A stretch of DNA of 64,000 nt from Ignavibacteria bacterium (GTDB taxonomy: Bacteria > Bacteroidota > Ignavibacteria > Tepidaquicellales > Tepidaquicellaceae). Made by a program: the position numbers and the translations under genes. The stretch is from the NCBI GenBank assembly GCA_016716125.1, contig JADJWZ010000037.1:1-64000 (forward strand). The letters are read 5' to 3'. The notes under the pieces are model-generated. The model was not told the DNA's origin. It did not search any database and saw nothing but the letters and a program-made list of their open reading frames with translations. Of the stretch, positions 27,300 to 37,261 are shown one piece after another. Position 1 is the stretch's first letter; each line of letters opens with the position of its first letter.

Positions 27300-28409
27300 A
27301 TGAAAAGAATAAAGTTTGTAAGTAATAATAACCAGCAGCATCTATTCTCTACTACCGTCCGAAAAAATGTAAACGATTATTTCAGGGAAAACGAAATTTC
27401 CCCAAAAGGCAACATTAATCTGTTTACTCAGACTGCCGCAATGCTTTTGATTTATCTACTGCCTTTTATTTTAATCTTAACTGTTCCTATGAACGGTTGG
27501 GTGGCAGTCCTTTTGTCCGCTATTATGGGGATTGGGATGGCTGGCGTTGGAATGTGCGTTATGCATGATGCGCTGCACGGTTCCTATTCTCATTATGATT
27601 GGGTGAATAAAATACTCGGCGGTACAATGTACCTTCTTGGCAGTAATGTCTTCAACTGGAAAATTCAGCATAATATTTTACATCACGCATATACAAACAT
27701 CGAAGGCTATGATCAGGATATTGCATCAAGAGGTCCGCTGAGAATGTCTGAGCTTGCCCCGCTTCACAAAATTCACAAGTATCAGTATATTCACGCTTTT
27801 TTACTTTATGGATTTGTAACCATCTCCAAACTTGTAAAAGATTTCTCACAGCTTATCGGTTTCAATAAAGCCGGGTTAACAAAACAGCATGCTCACAACC
27901 CAACCAATGAGTTTATTAAAATGGTGATTGTGAAAATAATATACCTGTCTATTTTTATCGGACTTCCGATATTGCTGACACCGTTTGTATGGTGGCAGGT
28001 GCTGCTTGGATTTTTTATAATGCACTGGACGGGCGGATGTATTTTAAGTACGATATTTCAAATGGCGCATGTAGTCGAAGGAGCAGAACAGCTGCATCCT
28101 AATGAAGACGGTAATATTGAGAATGACTGGATCGTGCATGAACTTCGCACGACTTCAAACTTCGCTAGAAATAATCTTTTTCTTAACTGGTATATCGGCG
28201 GACTGAATTTTCAGATCGAACATCACCTGTTCCCGAATATCTGTCATATCCATTACAGAAAAATCTCTCCAATCGTGGAAAAGACCGCTAAAGAATTTGG
28301 ATTCGAATATAATCTTAAACCGAGTTTTATGAATGCGCTTGGTTCTCATATTAGGAGACTTAAAGAACTTGGTATGCAGCCGTCAAAAAATATTGAAATC
28401 ACTGCATAA
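27300..28409 (+). CDS. Membrane fatty-acid desaturase (acyl-lipid type)
   Basis: This 369-residue protein shows the three His clusters of di-iron membrane desaturases: HDALHGSYSH (about 99-108), HNILHHAYTN (about 124-133) and QIEHHLFPNICH (about 306-317). Hydrophobic pairs separate them (MLLIYLLPFILILTVPMNGW, PILLTPFVWWQVLLGFFI). The Q-x-x-H-H form of the third box is typical of front-end acyl-lipid desaturases, which insert double bonds in membrane lipids using ferredoxin or cytochrome b5. No cytochrome b5 domain is fused. It likely adjusts membrane fluidity. Confidence 0.92.
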   Translation: MKRIKFVSNNNQQHLFSTTVRKNVNDYFRENEISPKGNINLFTQTAAMLLIYLLPFILILTVPMNGWVAVLLSAIMGIGMAGVGMCVMHDALHGSYSHYDWVNKILGGTMYLLGSNVFNWKIQHNILHHAYTNIEGYDQDIASRGPLRMSELAPLHKIHKYQYIHAFLLYGFVTISKLVKDFSQLIGFNKAGLTKQHAHNPTNEFIKMVIVKIIYLSIFIGLPILLTPFVWWQVLLGFFIMHWTGGCILSTIFQMAHVVEGAEQLHPNEDGNIENDWIVHELRTTSNFARNNLFLNWYIGGLNFQIEHHLFPNICHIHYRKISPIVEKTAKEFGFEYNLKPSFMNALGSHIRRLKELGMQPSKNIEITA

Positions 28410-28629
28410 AGTTCTTAATATCTTTGGGTGAGTTTTTTTTAAAATTTTAATTTGTAAATTAAAATTCTCAATTTATAATTTGAAGATTTTCTTTCCTGAA
28501 AAACTCTAATCTATTTTCATTTTTTTATCCGATTCAATTTTCATTTTATTGCAATTTTTATCACGGAGTTATTCAATTAAAAGATTATTTTTTGTATTTT
28601 AGTAAACTAACTAATTTAAACTAAAGAAT

Positions 28630-30132
28630 ATGAAAAACACTACTATTGTTTTGTGTGTATTTTTTGCTTTAATTTTTTCATGGCAATGCCGCTCTCAGGA
28701 AACAAAATCCTCTTCGGATAATTTAGAAACTTCTTCCGGATCAAATTCAAATAGTGAAAATAAGAATACAGGAACGGGAATTCAAAATCCGGATTCGCCT
28801 TCTCCTATTATTTTTATTTATGACGCAAGCGGTTCTATGTGGGATCAAATCAGCGGTAAATCAAAAATGGAAATTGCATCTGAAGTTCTTAAAAATTCTG
28901 TAAATGGTCTTCCCGAAAATCAAAGAGTAGGGCTTGTCGCATATGGTCACAGAACTAAAGGAGATTGTGAAGATGTCGAGTTTCTTGTTGATTCGGAAAA
29001 CAATTCAAAAGATTTAGTAAATCAATCCATTACAAATATAAAACCTCTCGGTAATACTCCGCTTGCATATTCAGTATTACAGGTAATAGATAAGCTTAGA
29101 AATTCCAATTCGAAAGCGACTGTAATACTGCTGACGGACGGAAATGAATCATGTAACGGCAATCTATGTGACGTTGTAAAAGCTGCGAAAAAAGAAGGCA
29201 TAGATTTCAGACTCCATATTATTGGTTTCGGACTTAAGGCAGGAGATACGGAACAGCTTGAATGTTCTGCGCTGGCAGGCGACGGTCAATATTATGACGC
29301 CGCTGATGCGGGTGCGCTCGGTGAAGTTTTGAATATGGCTACAGGAACTTCCGTAGATGAGCCGGCGGGAAATCTTTCATTTTTTACAATTGTAAATGGT
29401 AAACCCGTTGACTGCTACATAAAAATATTTAACTCGGGTTCTGCTTCATACTTTAAAGCTGTTCGCACTTACGGTGATACTTCTTTTGTTTATTTAACGG
29501 CAGGTGTTTATGATCTGGAAGTTAAACCACTTGGCGGAAGTGATGTCAGCCCTCTGATGGTTAAAGGAGTTGAAAGTTTTGAAGGTAAAGTTACACATAA
29601 AACAATCAGTTTTGACGGAAGCAAACTTATTGTAAACACTCTAAATAACGGTGAAGGATGGGATGCGATTGTAAAGGTATATGAAAAAGGGAATAAAAGA
29701 AGTATTGCTGAGGCAAGAACATACGGAAGAAAAACTCCTTTAGAAATAAACCCCGGCGTTTATGATGTTTTTTTTCAGGCAATGGTGATCGATGGACTTG
29801 ATAATATGTATACGATGGAAAATGTAGAAGTAAAAGGAGGTGACGAACAGAATATTGAGCATAATTTTAAATCCGGTATTGCAATGATTGGCGCTAAGAG
29901 CGGAAGCGAACTTGTAGATGCAACAGTAAATATTAAAGAGATCAATTCAAAAAAAGGTGTTTCAGGCAGCAGAACATATGAAAGCTCAAGCAGTAACCCC
30001 GTTAAATTTATTCTAAGTCCCGGTACTTATGAAGTGACTGTTACTGCGCTTGGTAAATTTAAAGGTAAGAAAGAAGTAATTACTATCACTGTAAAGGAAG
30101 GTGAAATGACAGAAAATATTTTAAATTTCTGA
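28630..30132 (+). CDS. Secreted von Willebrand factor A-domain lipoprotein-like
   Basis: This 500-residue protein has a leader (1-20) ending at a Cys (FSWQC), likely a lipoprotein anchor. A low-complexity Ser/Asn linker (24-50) leads to a vWA domain (about 57-235) with an intact metal-ion adhesion site (FIYDASGSMW, then NTPLAYSVLQ and LLTDGNESCNG). The second half has three repeated beta-sandwich units, each with a YG/AR motif before a P-G-x-Y-D turn (EARTYGRKTPLEI, GVYDVFFQA). Extracytoplasmic vWA proteins bind partners through Mg2+. The next gene follows after 22 bases, forming a pair. Confidence 0.85.
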   Translation: MKNTTIVLCVFFALIFSWQCRSQETKSSSDNLETSSGSNSNSENKNTGTGIQNPDSPSPIIFIYDASGSMWDQISGKSKMEIASEVLKNSVNGLPENQRVGLVAYGHRTKGDCEDVEFLVDSENNSKDLVNQSITNIKPLGNTPLAYSVLQVIDKLRNSNSKATVILLTDGNESCNGNLCDVVKAAKKEGIDFRLHIIGFGLKAGDTEQLECSALAGDGQYYDAADAGALGEVLNMATGTSVDEPAGNLSFFTIVNGKPVDCYIKIFNSGSASYFKAVRTYGDTSFVYLTAGVYDLEVKPLGGSDVSPLMVKGVESFEGKVTHKTISFDGSKLIVNTLNNGEGWDAIVKVYEKGNKRSIAEARTYGRKTPLEINPGVYDVFFQAMVIDGLDNMYTMENVEVKGGDEQNIEHNFKSGIAMIGAKSGSELVDATVNIKEINSKKGVSGSRTYESSSSNPVKFILSPGTYEVTVTALGKFKGKKEVITITVKEGEMTENILNF

Positions 30133-30154
30133 ATGTGAAATTTTTTCGATATTA

Positions 30155-31108
30155 ATGAAGAAAATTTTAAGACCCGGCTGTATTGCGCTTTATTTTTTAA
30201 CTGTCGTCGCTTTCTTTCTCGGAGGAATGACTTTCGCGGGAATGACTGATGCTGCCAAAGATCAGGGACTTGCATCCGGAGCAATTGTATTTATGTACGG
30301 CGTTTACTTTGCAGCCGCAGGCTTGACAGCTTCCGTTGTGATTTCATATTTCCTTTCGGATAAGTCAATAAAACTTTTAAATATCATTGTTTCGTTTTTG
30401 ATACTGATAATTGCCGGTCTTGTGTATTATAATTATAATGAACGTCGAAAGAATAAATCCGCATTTCAATTTAAAAGAAATTCATATGAAAATATTAATG
30501 CTCAAATTACACCGGTATCCTTCAATAAATTAAACATGCCGGACAGCTCAATAGGTGTGGGCTTCTTTAAGCCGGATTTTGTAAATAACAAAGCACTTTA
30601 TTTTTACAGTAATCCATACTTCGCTGACCCGACAAAGGAAATTCCGACGGTAGACAGCATAACATTTTCTCTGAAAGATTACGGAGCATTAGATATCTCA
30701 TATGCTCCGCCCTGGCTTGTGCCTGTTCATATGAAATTAGATTACGAAATTTTGTTTTTCAGAATAATGTTTGTTTCGAATAATTATATTGAAATAGAAG
30801 TAAATGAATATGATGGGCTGACTACATGGGTTAAAAGAGAAGCAGGTGAAATATTTTATTGGCCTGAATTTCTTCTGAATGTACATTCGGTCGAACTATT
30901 AAATCCGTCTGAACAAAAAATCAGGATAAAACCTCTTAATTATTCGGATGAAGTATTTTATAAATATGAAATTATTAGACCTGTTTTGGTAAATGATGAA
31001 TGGATGATGGTAGAACTTTATGACGATAATTATAGCCTGACCGGTAAAGGATGGCTGCAATGGAAATCCGGCGATAAGCTGCTTATCAGCTATTCTTTTC
31101 TCAGCTGA
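30155..31108 (+). CDS. Membrane protein with extracytoplasmic domain, partner of vWA protein
   Basis: I do not recognise this 317-residue protein. Three membrane helices (residues 8-30, 42-66, 72-90) are followed by a soluble domain of about 220 residues rich in aromatic and beta structure (VGFFKPDFVNNKALYFYSN, YAPPWLVPVHMKLDYEILFF, GKGWLQWKSGDKLLISY). The region looks like an SH3-like or beta-barrel domain facing the periplasm, but that is inference. It starts 22 bases after the vWA gene on the same strand, so both are probably co-transcribed. Confidence 0.6.
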   Translation: MKKILRPGCIALYFLTVVAFFLGGMTFAGMTDAAKDQGLASGAIVFMYGVYFAAAGLTASVVISYFLSDKSIKLLNIIVSFLILIIAGLVYYNYNERRKNKSAFQFKRNSYENINAQITPVSFNKLNMPDSSIGVGFFKPDFVNNKALYFYSNPYFADPTKEIPTVDSITFSLKDYGALDISYAPPWLVPVHMKLDYEILFFRIMFVSNNYIEIEVNEYDGLTTWVKREAGEIFYWPEFLLNVHSVELLNPSEQKIRIKPLNYSDEVFYKYEIIRPVLVNDEWMMVELYDDNYSLTGKGWLQWKSGDKLLISYSFLS

Positions 31109-31153
31109 TATTTTAAAAATAGATTACTGCTTTTAAATTTACATTCATGTTAT

Positions 31154-32776
31154 TCAAACTATCAGCCGCTCGTTCATATCCGATAATATTTTATTCAGAT
31201 CTGTGCTGAAAAGATTATATGTTCTCGCTGCGCCGCCTTTGTTTACAAACGGAGGATCATTGAAACTCATCATGTCAATTTTCAGAAATGTTGAAACATA
31301 GTTTTTCATCATGTTAAGCCATTCCATCTGCTCTTCTGAATATTTCTTCCCTGAAGTCTCATTTTCTATAAGCCAGTTTTTGAATTTTCTGTCAACAATA
31401 TCACTGAACGGCTCAAGCATTTCGATCTTACCGGTTACATACTGAGTAAGGGAAATTACATTTGCAGGATTATTCTTATCCAAAAGAGGTTTGACTGTGT
31501 CCGGTTCTATTCTGTAAAAAGCATTCCAGACCTCATCAGGGGAAATTTCATACGGCGGCTTTCTCAATTCTTTTGAGAAAATTTTTATCTCTTCGAAAGA
31601 AATTTCACCTATTCCCGCAGTTGCACCTGAAATTTTATTTATAAGCGCTATATCCTTTTTGTGAGATTCCACAAAACTTTTAAATCTGAATATAATATCA
31701 TTAGATCTGTCTTTGGCAAGCTCTTCCATCGATGTTGTATTAATTTTACCCGTGTTTTTCTTTTTTAATTCTAGAATTTCATATCTGAATTTCGCATTGT
31801 CAAAAGGTTTGCACGCTTCCGAAATCAGATCGTCTGTAGCCCTTTTCATTTCAACATCAGAAGGAAAATATGATTTATTTCCGTCTCCGAACATTTCACG
31901 GGCTTTGCTTAACTGCTTCTCAGCCGAGATTGATTCTATTAATTTATTAATGACATCTTTAAGAGAAGTTAACGGCGGATCAAATCCTGACAGTATTTTA
32001 TTTACTTCCGTTTTATCTTTTTCATTCATACTTTTTTCAATTCTTGTCAGGTTGTCAATAAGAGAAGATAATGTGGATTCATCTCTGATTCCTATTGCAA
32101 CTGACTGAACAAGTGACTCCAGCGAAAATGTCTTTACAATTTCCTGAACTGTCTCCGTCCTTAATTTTACAGTTGAAATTTTTTCTGCCAGATAATAACA
32201 CAAAAAAGGAAGAGGTATTGCAATTACAACATCAATTATATAAGTCATCTTAAGAAAAAGCGGTGAAAGTATTATAAGAAAAGCCCACACATAAATTATT
32301 ACAGGTCTTTTAAAATGATTTTTAAAATAAGCTATGGAAAGTAAAATAGCTGTAGCAACGTGCCAGTTGGGAATAGTGTTATAAGGTTTGACGTTTGTGT
32401 ATAAACTATTTAACGCTTCAAAGAAGAATCCTGGATTTTCCACCTTAGGTCTGATAATATTCATTGTCGGAAAAAATCCGTGAAGAAAATTTACCAGACT
32501 CCATAAAAAAATTGAAGCAAGCAGAAATATTGTCAGGTCGCTGCTCTCTTTACTTCTGATTATAAATAAAATTACCATTACAAGGAGAATGTAAATGGAC
32601 ATATAGAAAATTATAAATCCCGGTATTAGCTTAAACTTATTATCAAAATCCATAATCGGTTTTAAAAAATTTTCGTTGTATGTATTCAGCGGGGTCATCA
32701 GATAATACTGTATTGCGGCAACTGCCAGTAATACAATATTAAAAAAATTCAAAACTCCTGAGGTAGGTTTTTTCAT
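31154..32776 (-). CDS. PAP2-like multi-pass membrane protein with helical cytoplasmic domain
   Basis: This 540-residue protein has an N-terminal membrane part with about six helices (1-205) and a C-terminal helical domain. The membrane part has TIPNWHVATAILLS and FLKMTYIIDVVIAIP in the positions of the PAP2 motifs PSxxH-like and HxxxD. In PAP2/inositol-phosphorylceramide-synthase relatives the second motif carries a catalytic His before xxxD; here the site reads MTYIIDV, so that His seems absent. Either the phosphatase/transferase activity is lost or this is a distant fold relative. The C-terminal part (205-540) lacks known motifs. It converges on the vWA pair with a 45-base gap. Confidence 0.5.
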   Translation of the reverse strand: MKKPTSGVLNFFNIVLLAVAAIQYYLMTPLNTYNENFLKPIMDFDNKFKLIPGFIIFYMSIYILLVMVILFIIRSKESSDLTIFLLASIFLWSLVNFLHGFFPTMNIIRPKVENPGFFFEALNSLYTNVKPYNTIPNWHVATAILLSIAYFKNHFKRPVIIYVWAFLIILSPLFLKMTYIIDVVIAIPLPFLCYYLAEKISTVKLRTETVQEIVKTFSLESLVQSVAIGIRDESTLSSLIDNLTRIEKSMNEKDKTEVNKILSGFDPPLTSLKDVINKLIESISAEKQLSKAREMFGDGNKSYFPSDVEMKRATDDLISEACKPFDNAKFRYEILELKKKNTGKINTTSMEELAKDRSNDIIFRFKSFVESHKKDIALINKISGATAGIGEISFEEIKIFSKELRKPPYEISPDEVWNAFYRIEPDTVKPLLDKNNPANVISLTQYVTGKIEMLEPFSDIVDRKFKNWLIENETSGKKYSEEQMEWLNMMKNYVSTFLKIDMMSFNDPPFVNKGGAARTYNLFSTDLNKILSDMNERLIV

Positions 32777-32859
32777 TTATTCTTTTAAACTCGTTAAGTT
32801 TTTTTAAAATTAATTATTATAGTAATGCATTTCAAGTTTGAACATTTTAGAGCTATTTC

Positions 32860-34509
32860 TTAAGACAACATCGGCATATTAATCTCAAACTTATTTTTTT
32901 CTTCAACCGCAAGTTCATAACCTGCGTCTGCATGTCGGACTATTCCCATTCCCGGATCATAAGTCAGACATCTTTCAAGTCTGATCTCTGCATCTTTACT
33001 TCCATCAGCTACTATCACCATACCCGAATGAATTGAATTACCGATCCCGACTCCGCCTCCGTGATGCAGAGAAACCCAGCTTGCTCCTCCGATGCAATGC
33101 AGACCGAAATTCAGCACAGGCCAATCGGCAATTGCGTCTGAACCATCCAGCATTTTTTCTGTTTCACGGTTTGGTGATGCAACACTTCCGCAGTCAAGAT
33201 GATCTCTTCCGATAACAATCGGCGCTGAAACAATTCCGTCTCTCACGAGATCGTTAAATATCTTTCCTGCTTTAGCCCTTTCACCGTAACCAAGCCAGCA
33301 GATCCTCGATGGAAGACCTTGAAAATGAACTTTCTCTCTGGCTGCTTTCAGCCATTTATGGAGAAGTTTGTTATCCGGAAATGCCATCATTATTGCATCA
33401 TCGGTTTTATAAATGTCTTCAGGGTTTCCTGATAATGCAACCCATCTGAAAGGACCTTTACCTTCGCAAAACAGCGGTCTGATATATTCGGGAACGAATC
33501 CGGGAATTTCAAAAGCAGATTTAAAGCAATTATTATACGCTTCACCCCGCAGGTTATTTCCATAATCAAATACAACGGAACCTTTCTGCATAAATTCCCA
33601 CATAGTTTTGCAATGCACTACAACAGTTTTACGCGCGAGCTCCTGATACTTTGCCGGATCGGATTTTCTGAGTTCGAGAGCTTTCTCAAAGGACATTCCC
33701 ATCGGTATATAACCGTTAAGCATATCGTGAGCTGAAGTTTGATCAGTAACGATATCGGGAATGATTCCTCTTCTTAGAATTTCGGGAAGGACTTCACCGG
33801 CATTTCCGACGAGACCAACTGATTTATCGGTTTTTGTCCTCTTAGCTTCCAATACTATCTGTAATGCCTCATCTAGATCTTCGGTAATTACATCGCAATA
33901 TCCCGTATCTATTCTTTTTTGAATTCTGCCTTTGTCTGAATCTACACCAAGGAATGCAGCTCCGTTAAGAGTTGCAGCTAAAGGCTGAGCTCCTCCCATT
34001 CCGCCCAGTCCGCATGTTAAAACAAATCTGCCCGAAAGACTTCCTCCGAAATGTTTATCAGCGCATGAAGCAAAAGTTTCATATGTCCCCTGTAAAATTC
34101 CCTGTGTGCCGATATAAATCCATGAACCTGCTGTCATCTGTCCGTACATTGTAAGTCCGAGAGATTCAAGTCTTCTGAACTCATCCCAGTTTGCCCAAGC
34201 AGGAACGATCTGCGAATTTGAGATCATTACTCTCGGCGCATCTTTATGTGTTTTAAAAACTGCAACCGGTTTTCCGGACTGTACAAGTAATGTTTCGTTG
34301 TCGTTCAGATCTTTTAATGATTCAATAATCTTATCATAGCATTCCCAGTTTCGCGCAGCTTTTCCGCTGCCTCCGTATACTATTAGATCTTCAGGCCTTT
34401 CGGCAACTTCAGCATCAAGGTTATTCATAAGCATTCTCATAGCAGCTTCAGTTATCCAGTTTTTACAAGTTAAAGAAGTGCCTGTAGGAGCTTTTATGTT
34501 TCGTTTCAT
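32860..34509 (-). CDS. hutU: Urocanate hydratase
   Basis: This 549-residue protein covers the full urocanase length. It catalyses the second step of histidine breakdown, urocanate to imidazolone propionate, with tightly bound NAD+. Strong family segments include DLIVYGGSGKAARNWECYD, SWIYIGTQGILQGTYETF, VLTCGLGGMGGAQPLAATL (NAD-binding glycine motif) and FSGLPSRICWLGYGERAK-like sequence near residue 400. The conserved GxxHSGM segment near residue 500 is also present. It stands alone: no hutH, hutI or hutG is next to it, so any other pathway genes are elsewhere. Confidence 0.97.
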   Translation of the reverse strand: MKRNIKAPTGTSLTCKNWITEAAMRMLMNNLDAEVAERPEDLIVYGGSGKAARNWECYDKIIESLKDLNDNETLLVQSGKPVAVFKTHKDAPRVMISNSQIVPAWANWDEFRRLESLGLTMYGQMTAGSWIYIGTQGILQGTYETFASCADKHFGGSLSGRFVLTCGLGGMGGAQPLAATLNGAAFLGVDSDKGRIQKRIDTGYCDVITEDLDEALQIVLEAKRTKTDKSVGLVGNAGEVLPEILRRGIIPDIVTDQTSAHDMLNGYIPMGMSFEKALELRKSDPAKYQELARKTVVVHCKTMWEFMQKGSVVFDYGNNLRGEAYNNCFKSAFEIPGFVPEYIRPLFCEGKGPFRWVALSGNPEDIYKTDDAIMMAFPDNKLLHKWLKAAREKVHFQGLPSRICWLGYGERAKAGKIFNDLVRDGIVSAPIVIGRDHLDCGSVASPNRETEKMLDGSDAIADWPVLNFGLHCIGGASWVSLHHGGGVGIGNSIHSGMVIVADGSKDAEIRLERCLTYDPGMGIVRHADAGYELAVEEKNKFEINMPMLS

Positions 34510-34581
34510 TAATATTCCGGAATTGTTTGTATTTAGTTTTTTTAAAAATTAAAAAAGTATATTAAAGAAATGACAGTTCAA

Positions 34582-36099
34582 TTAAGAATTCTTCTTTTTC
34601 AGTATCTCAATAAAATCTTTTCCCGTAAGTTTACTGTCTATCCAGGAGATCAGATCAAAATATTCAAAAGCGTTTATCTCAAGTATGTTTTCGGATATTT
34701 TATCAAGCTCTTTTTTCCATTCTATATACACATATTTCTTGTCTGTCGTTTTATCATTAATTAATTTTCTTATCTGAGTGAGAGTGATTGATTCAAACTT
34801 ATTGAATTTATTTTTGCTGGACAGATATCTTTTTGTCGACTTCATAATATAATCTATGAGTTCATAATTCCCGAGCTCAAAATGAACGAGCAAATTCATA
34901 ATTCTTGCAAAGCATTGTATATCCTCTCTTATATTCAGATCTTTGTCATTAATTATTTCATTAATACGTTTTAACGCTTCTTCATATTTTTTTAAACCGA
35001 AATAAATATAAGCTATATTATAGTCAAATAAAATTTTGGATTCCTTATTAATTTTATGCTTCAGCTTTTTCAGCCCTTCATCAATTTCATAAACAAGATT
35101 TTCTCCTTTCCTGAAATCTCCTGATTTCATATAAAGGTTTATTTCTGTATCATAAGATGTTACAAAAATTCTTGCCTGTAACGTGGAAGAACCTGTTTTA
35201 ATTGATCTGATTTTCGTTATTGTTTTTAATGCCTCATTGAATTTCTTTAACTCAATCTGTACAAGCAGAAGATTATAAAGAGATGAGATATAATTATCCT
35301 CTTTCAGAAGGATAGGATTTTGTTCAAGCAGGGCAACTATTTTTTCACAAAAGACAAGTAAATTATTGAAATCCTTGTTAGTTAAATAATACAGACCTTT
35401 TAGGTTGTAATAAAATGTTTTTGATAAAAAAGAAGTTGCATATTTATCCGATTTTAAAAGATCATTATTAAAGATTTCGTTGAATTTTTTTAGTTCATCC
35501 TTATCCCTGATATCACCTTGTTTTTTCCGGAACAAAAAAGCTTTTGTGGCAAGATTCCAGTACTCATTCAGATTGTTCAGCTTTTCTGTCGCAAGATTAT
35601 GCTCCTGATAATATGATATAAGCTCACTCTCATCTGTGTTTGAATAAGAGTTTGTTCTGGCAAGAGTTTTTTCCCAGTCGATCACCGCAAGTATCTGCGC
35701 ATGTTTCTCATAAGTGTAAGCAATTTTTTTCGCCTTTTCCAGAAGCTTCCTGCATTGTTTGTAAAGTGACTTGTCATAAAGTATCTGAACATCCCTGAGA
35801 ATATCCATTAGTTCATTTACTTTATTTTTATCGGAGTGATATAATCTGAGACTCTTTAAAATATTATTGTATAAATAATTCTTTGCAACGTGAATCTGAC
35901 TGACAAATTTTTCCTTTGCAAATATTTTTTTTATCTCACTTTCATCATAAATTTCCTGTCTGTCAATTGCATCAAACAGTTTGAAATAATTATTGCTTTC
36001 TGCATCCTTAACATGCATGGAAGCGAAAATTTTAAAGTATCGCTTTTCGGATTGTTCGAGAGATTTTATTAACTGGAATAGATCGTCAGTAACTTTCAA
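34582..36099 (-). CDS. Large all-helical protein of unknown function
   Basis: I do not recognise this 505-residue protein. It is almost entirely alpha-helical and charged. The N-terminal segment (FQLIKSLEQSEKRYFKIFAS) is followed by about ten helix pairs resembling degenerate TPR or HAT repeats (YNNILKSLRLYHSDKNK, YLTNKDFNNLLVFCEKIV, LFDYNIAYIYFGLKKYEEAL). It has no signal peptide or membrane helix and is probably a cytoplasmic scaffold. The same strand carries hutU 72 bases away, with no obvious link. Confidence 0.5.
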   Translation of the reverse strand: MKVTDDLFQLIKSLEQSEKRYFKIFASMHVKDAESNNYFKLFDAIDRQEIYDESEIKKIFAKEKFVSQIHVAKNYLYNNILKSLRLYHSDKNKVNELMDILRDVQILYDKSLYKQCRKLLEKAKKIAYTYEKHAQILAVIDWEKTLARTNSYSNTDESELISYYQEHNLATEKLNNLNEYWNLATKAFLFRKKQGDIRDKDELKKFNEIFNNDLLKSDKYATSFLSKTFYYNLKGLYYLTNKDFNNLLVFCEKIVALLEQNPILLKEDNYISSLYNLLLVQIELKKFNEALKTITKIRSIKTGSSTLQARIFVTSYDTEINLYMKSGDFRKGENLVYEIDEGLKKLKHKINKESKILFDYNIAYIYFGLKKYEEALKRINEIINDKDLNIREDIQCFARIMNLLVHFELGNYELIDYIMKSTKRYLSSKNKFNKFESITLTQIRKLINDKTTDKKYVYIEWKKELDKISENILEINAFEYFDLISWIDSKLTGKDFIEILKKKNS

Positions 36100-36263
36100 A
36101 TTCGCAATTCGTTTATCTGAATTATTTTATTGTTTGTCTTTGTTACGAAAATAAGAAAAATTTACCGGCTTTTTAATCTAAATTTGAATCCTACATTTAT
36201 TCATATTTTTGTTTGTTATTCAATTTCATAAATTCTATTTTTGATAAGTAAAAATTATTAATC

Positions 36264-37241
36264 ATGATAAAATCACATAAACTACTAAGAAATCTAATCC
36301 TGACAACGATGAATATAATCTTTATCTCGGGTTATATGTTTTCACAGACCATAAATCCTCCCGGTGACCTTGAAGCAGAACCGGAAGAGTTTCAATACAT
36401 TAAAGTTAAATGGGATGATAATTCAAATAATGAAGATGGATTCTATATAGAAAGGTCTCTGAGTCCCGATACTACTGTCGCGTGGGAAACTATCGGACAG
36501 ACGTTTGCTAACAGCGAACAGTTCCTTGATTATTGGGTAACAAATCAGGTGACTTACTATTACAGAGCTTACGCTTATGCAGGGAACATAAGATCACCTT
36601 ACTCAAATATTGCATTCACGGTTGCTCAGATTGATACAGGTATTATCCCGAGAGCTCCATCCGATCTTTTAGTTGATGAAATTACAGAAACTTCTGTATC
36701 TATTTCATGGCAGGATAATTCTTATAATGAATCGGGTTTCATAATTGCAAGAAGACAATTAGGAGAAATTGTATTCCGATATATAGATACAGTTGCAGCT
36801 GATGTTCTGACTTATCAGGAAGTAGGGCTTACACCTGACAATACTTATTTTTACAAATTGTGTTCATATAATGCTTTTGGAGTTTCGGATTTTACAAATA
36901 CAGTTTCTGCCAGAACCAAAAAGAATACAAGTGTAATAAACAATATCTCCGAAATTCCCGATGGTTTTTTTGTAAGCGAAAATTATCCTAATCCGTTTAA
37001 TCCGGTAACAAAAATAAAATTCGGACTATTAGAACGATCTTTCGTTTCACTGGAAATCTTTAACATTATGGGAAAGAAAATGGAAACCCTTATAGATCAG
37101 GACCTTTCCGCTGGCACATATGAAATAGTATGGAATGCTGCAGGCTTTGCAAGCGGAGTATATTTTTACCGCATAAATGTAATGGTAAATAACAGGAAGA
37201 CAGAGTTCAGCAGATATAATAAAATGATCTTAAATAAATAA
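36264..37241 (+). CDS. Fibronectin type III protein with T9SS sorting domain
   Basis: This 325-residue exported protein has a signal peptide (1-28), two fibronectin III domains (about 33-118, PPGDLEAEPEEFQYIKVKWD start; and about 125-215, APSDLLVDEITETSVSISWQ) and a T9SS sorting domain (about 230-325, SENYPNPFNPVTKIKFGLL, ending SGVYFYRINV). Fibronectin III modules act as spacers or binding domains on cell-surface proteins. It is the first gene of an operon with a cupredoxin and a Rieske protein (gaps of 20 and 47 bases). It has no catalytic motif, so it may be an adhesion or anchoring partner. Confidence 0.9.
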   Translation: MIKSHKLLRNLILTTMNIIFISGYMFSQTINPPGDLEAEPEEFQYIKVKWDDNSNNEDGFYIERSLSPDTTVAWETIGQTFANSEQFLDYWVTNQVTYYYRAYAYAGNIRSPYSNIAFTVAQIDTGIIPRAPSDLLVDEITETSVSISWQDNSYNESGFIIARRQLGEIVFRYIDTVAADVLTYQEVGLTPDNTYFYKLCSYNAFGVSDFTNTVSARTKKNTSVINNISEIPDGFFVSENYPNPFNPVTKIKFGLLERSFVSLEIFNIMGKKMETLIDQDLSAGTYEIVWNAAGFASGVYFYRINVMVNNRKTEFSRYNKMILNK

Positions 37242-37261
37242 TAAAAACTAAATCTAATAAA

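Noticed and set aside
28442..28467. AATTTTAATTT / AAATTAAAATT hairpin after the desaturase as a terminator
   Set aside because: It is purely A/T, with weak stability and no T run placed correctly; too likely by chance in AT-rich DNA.
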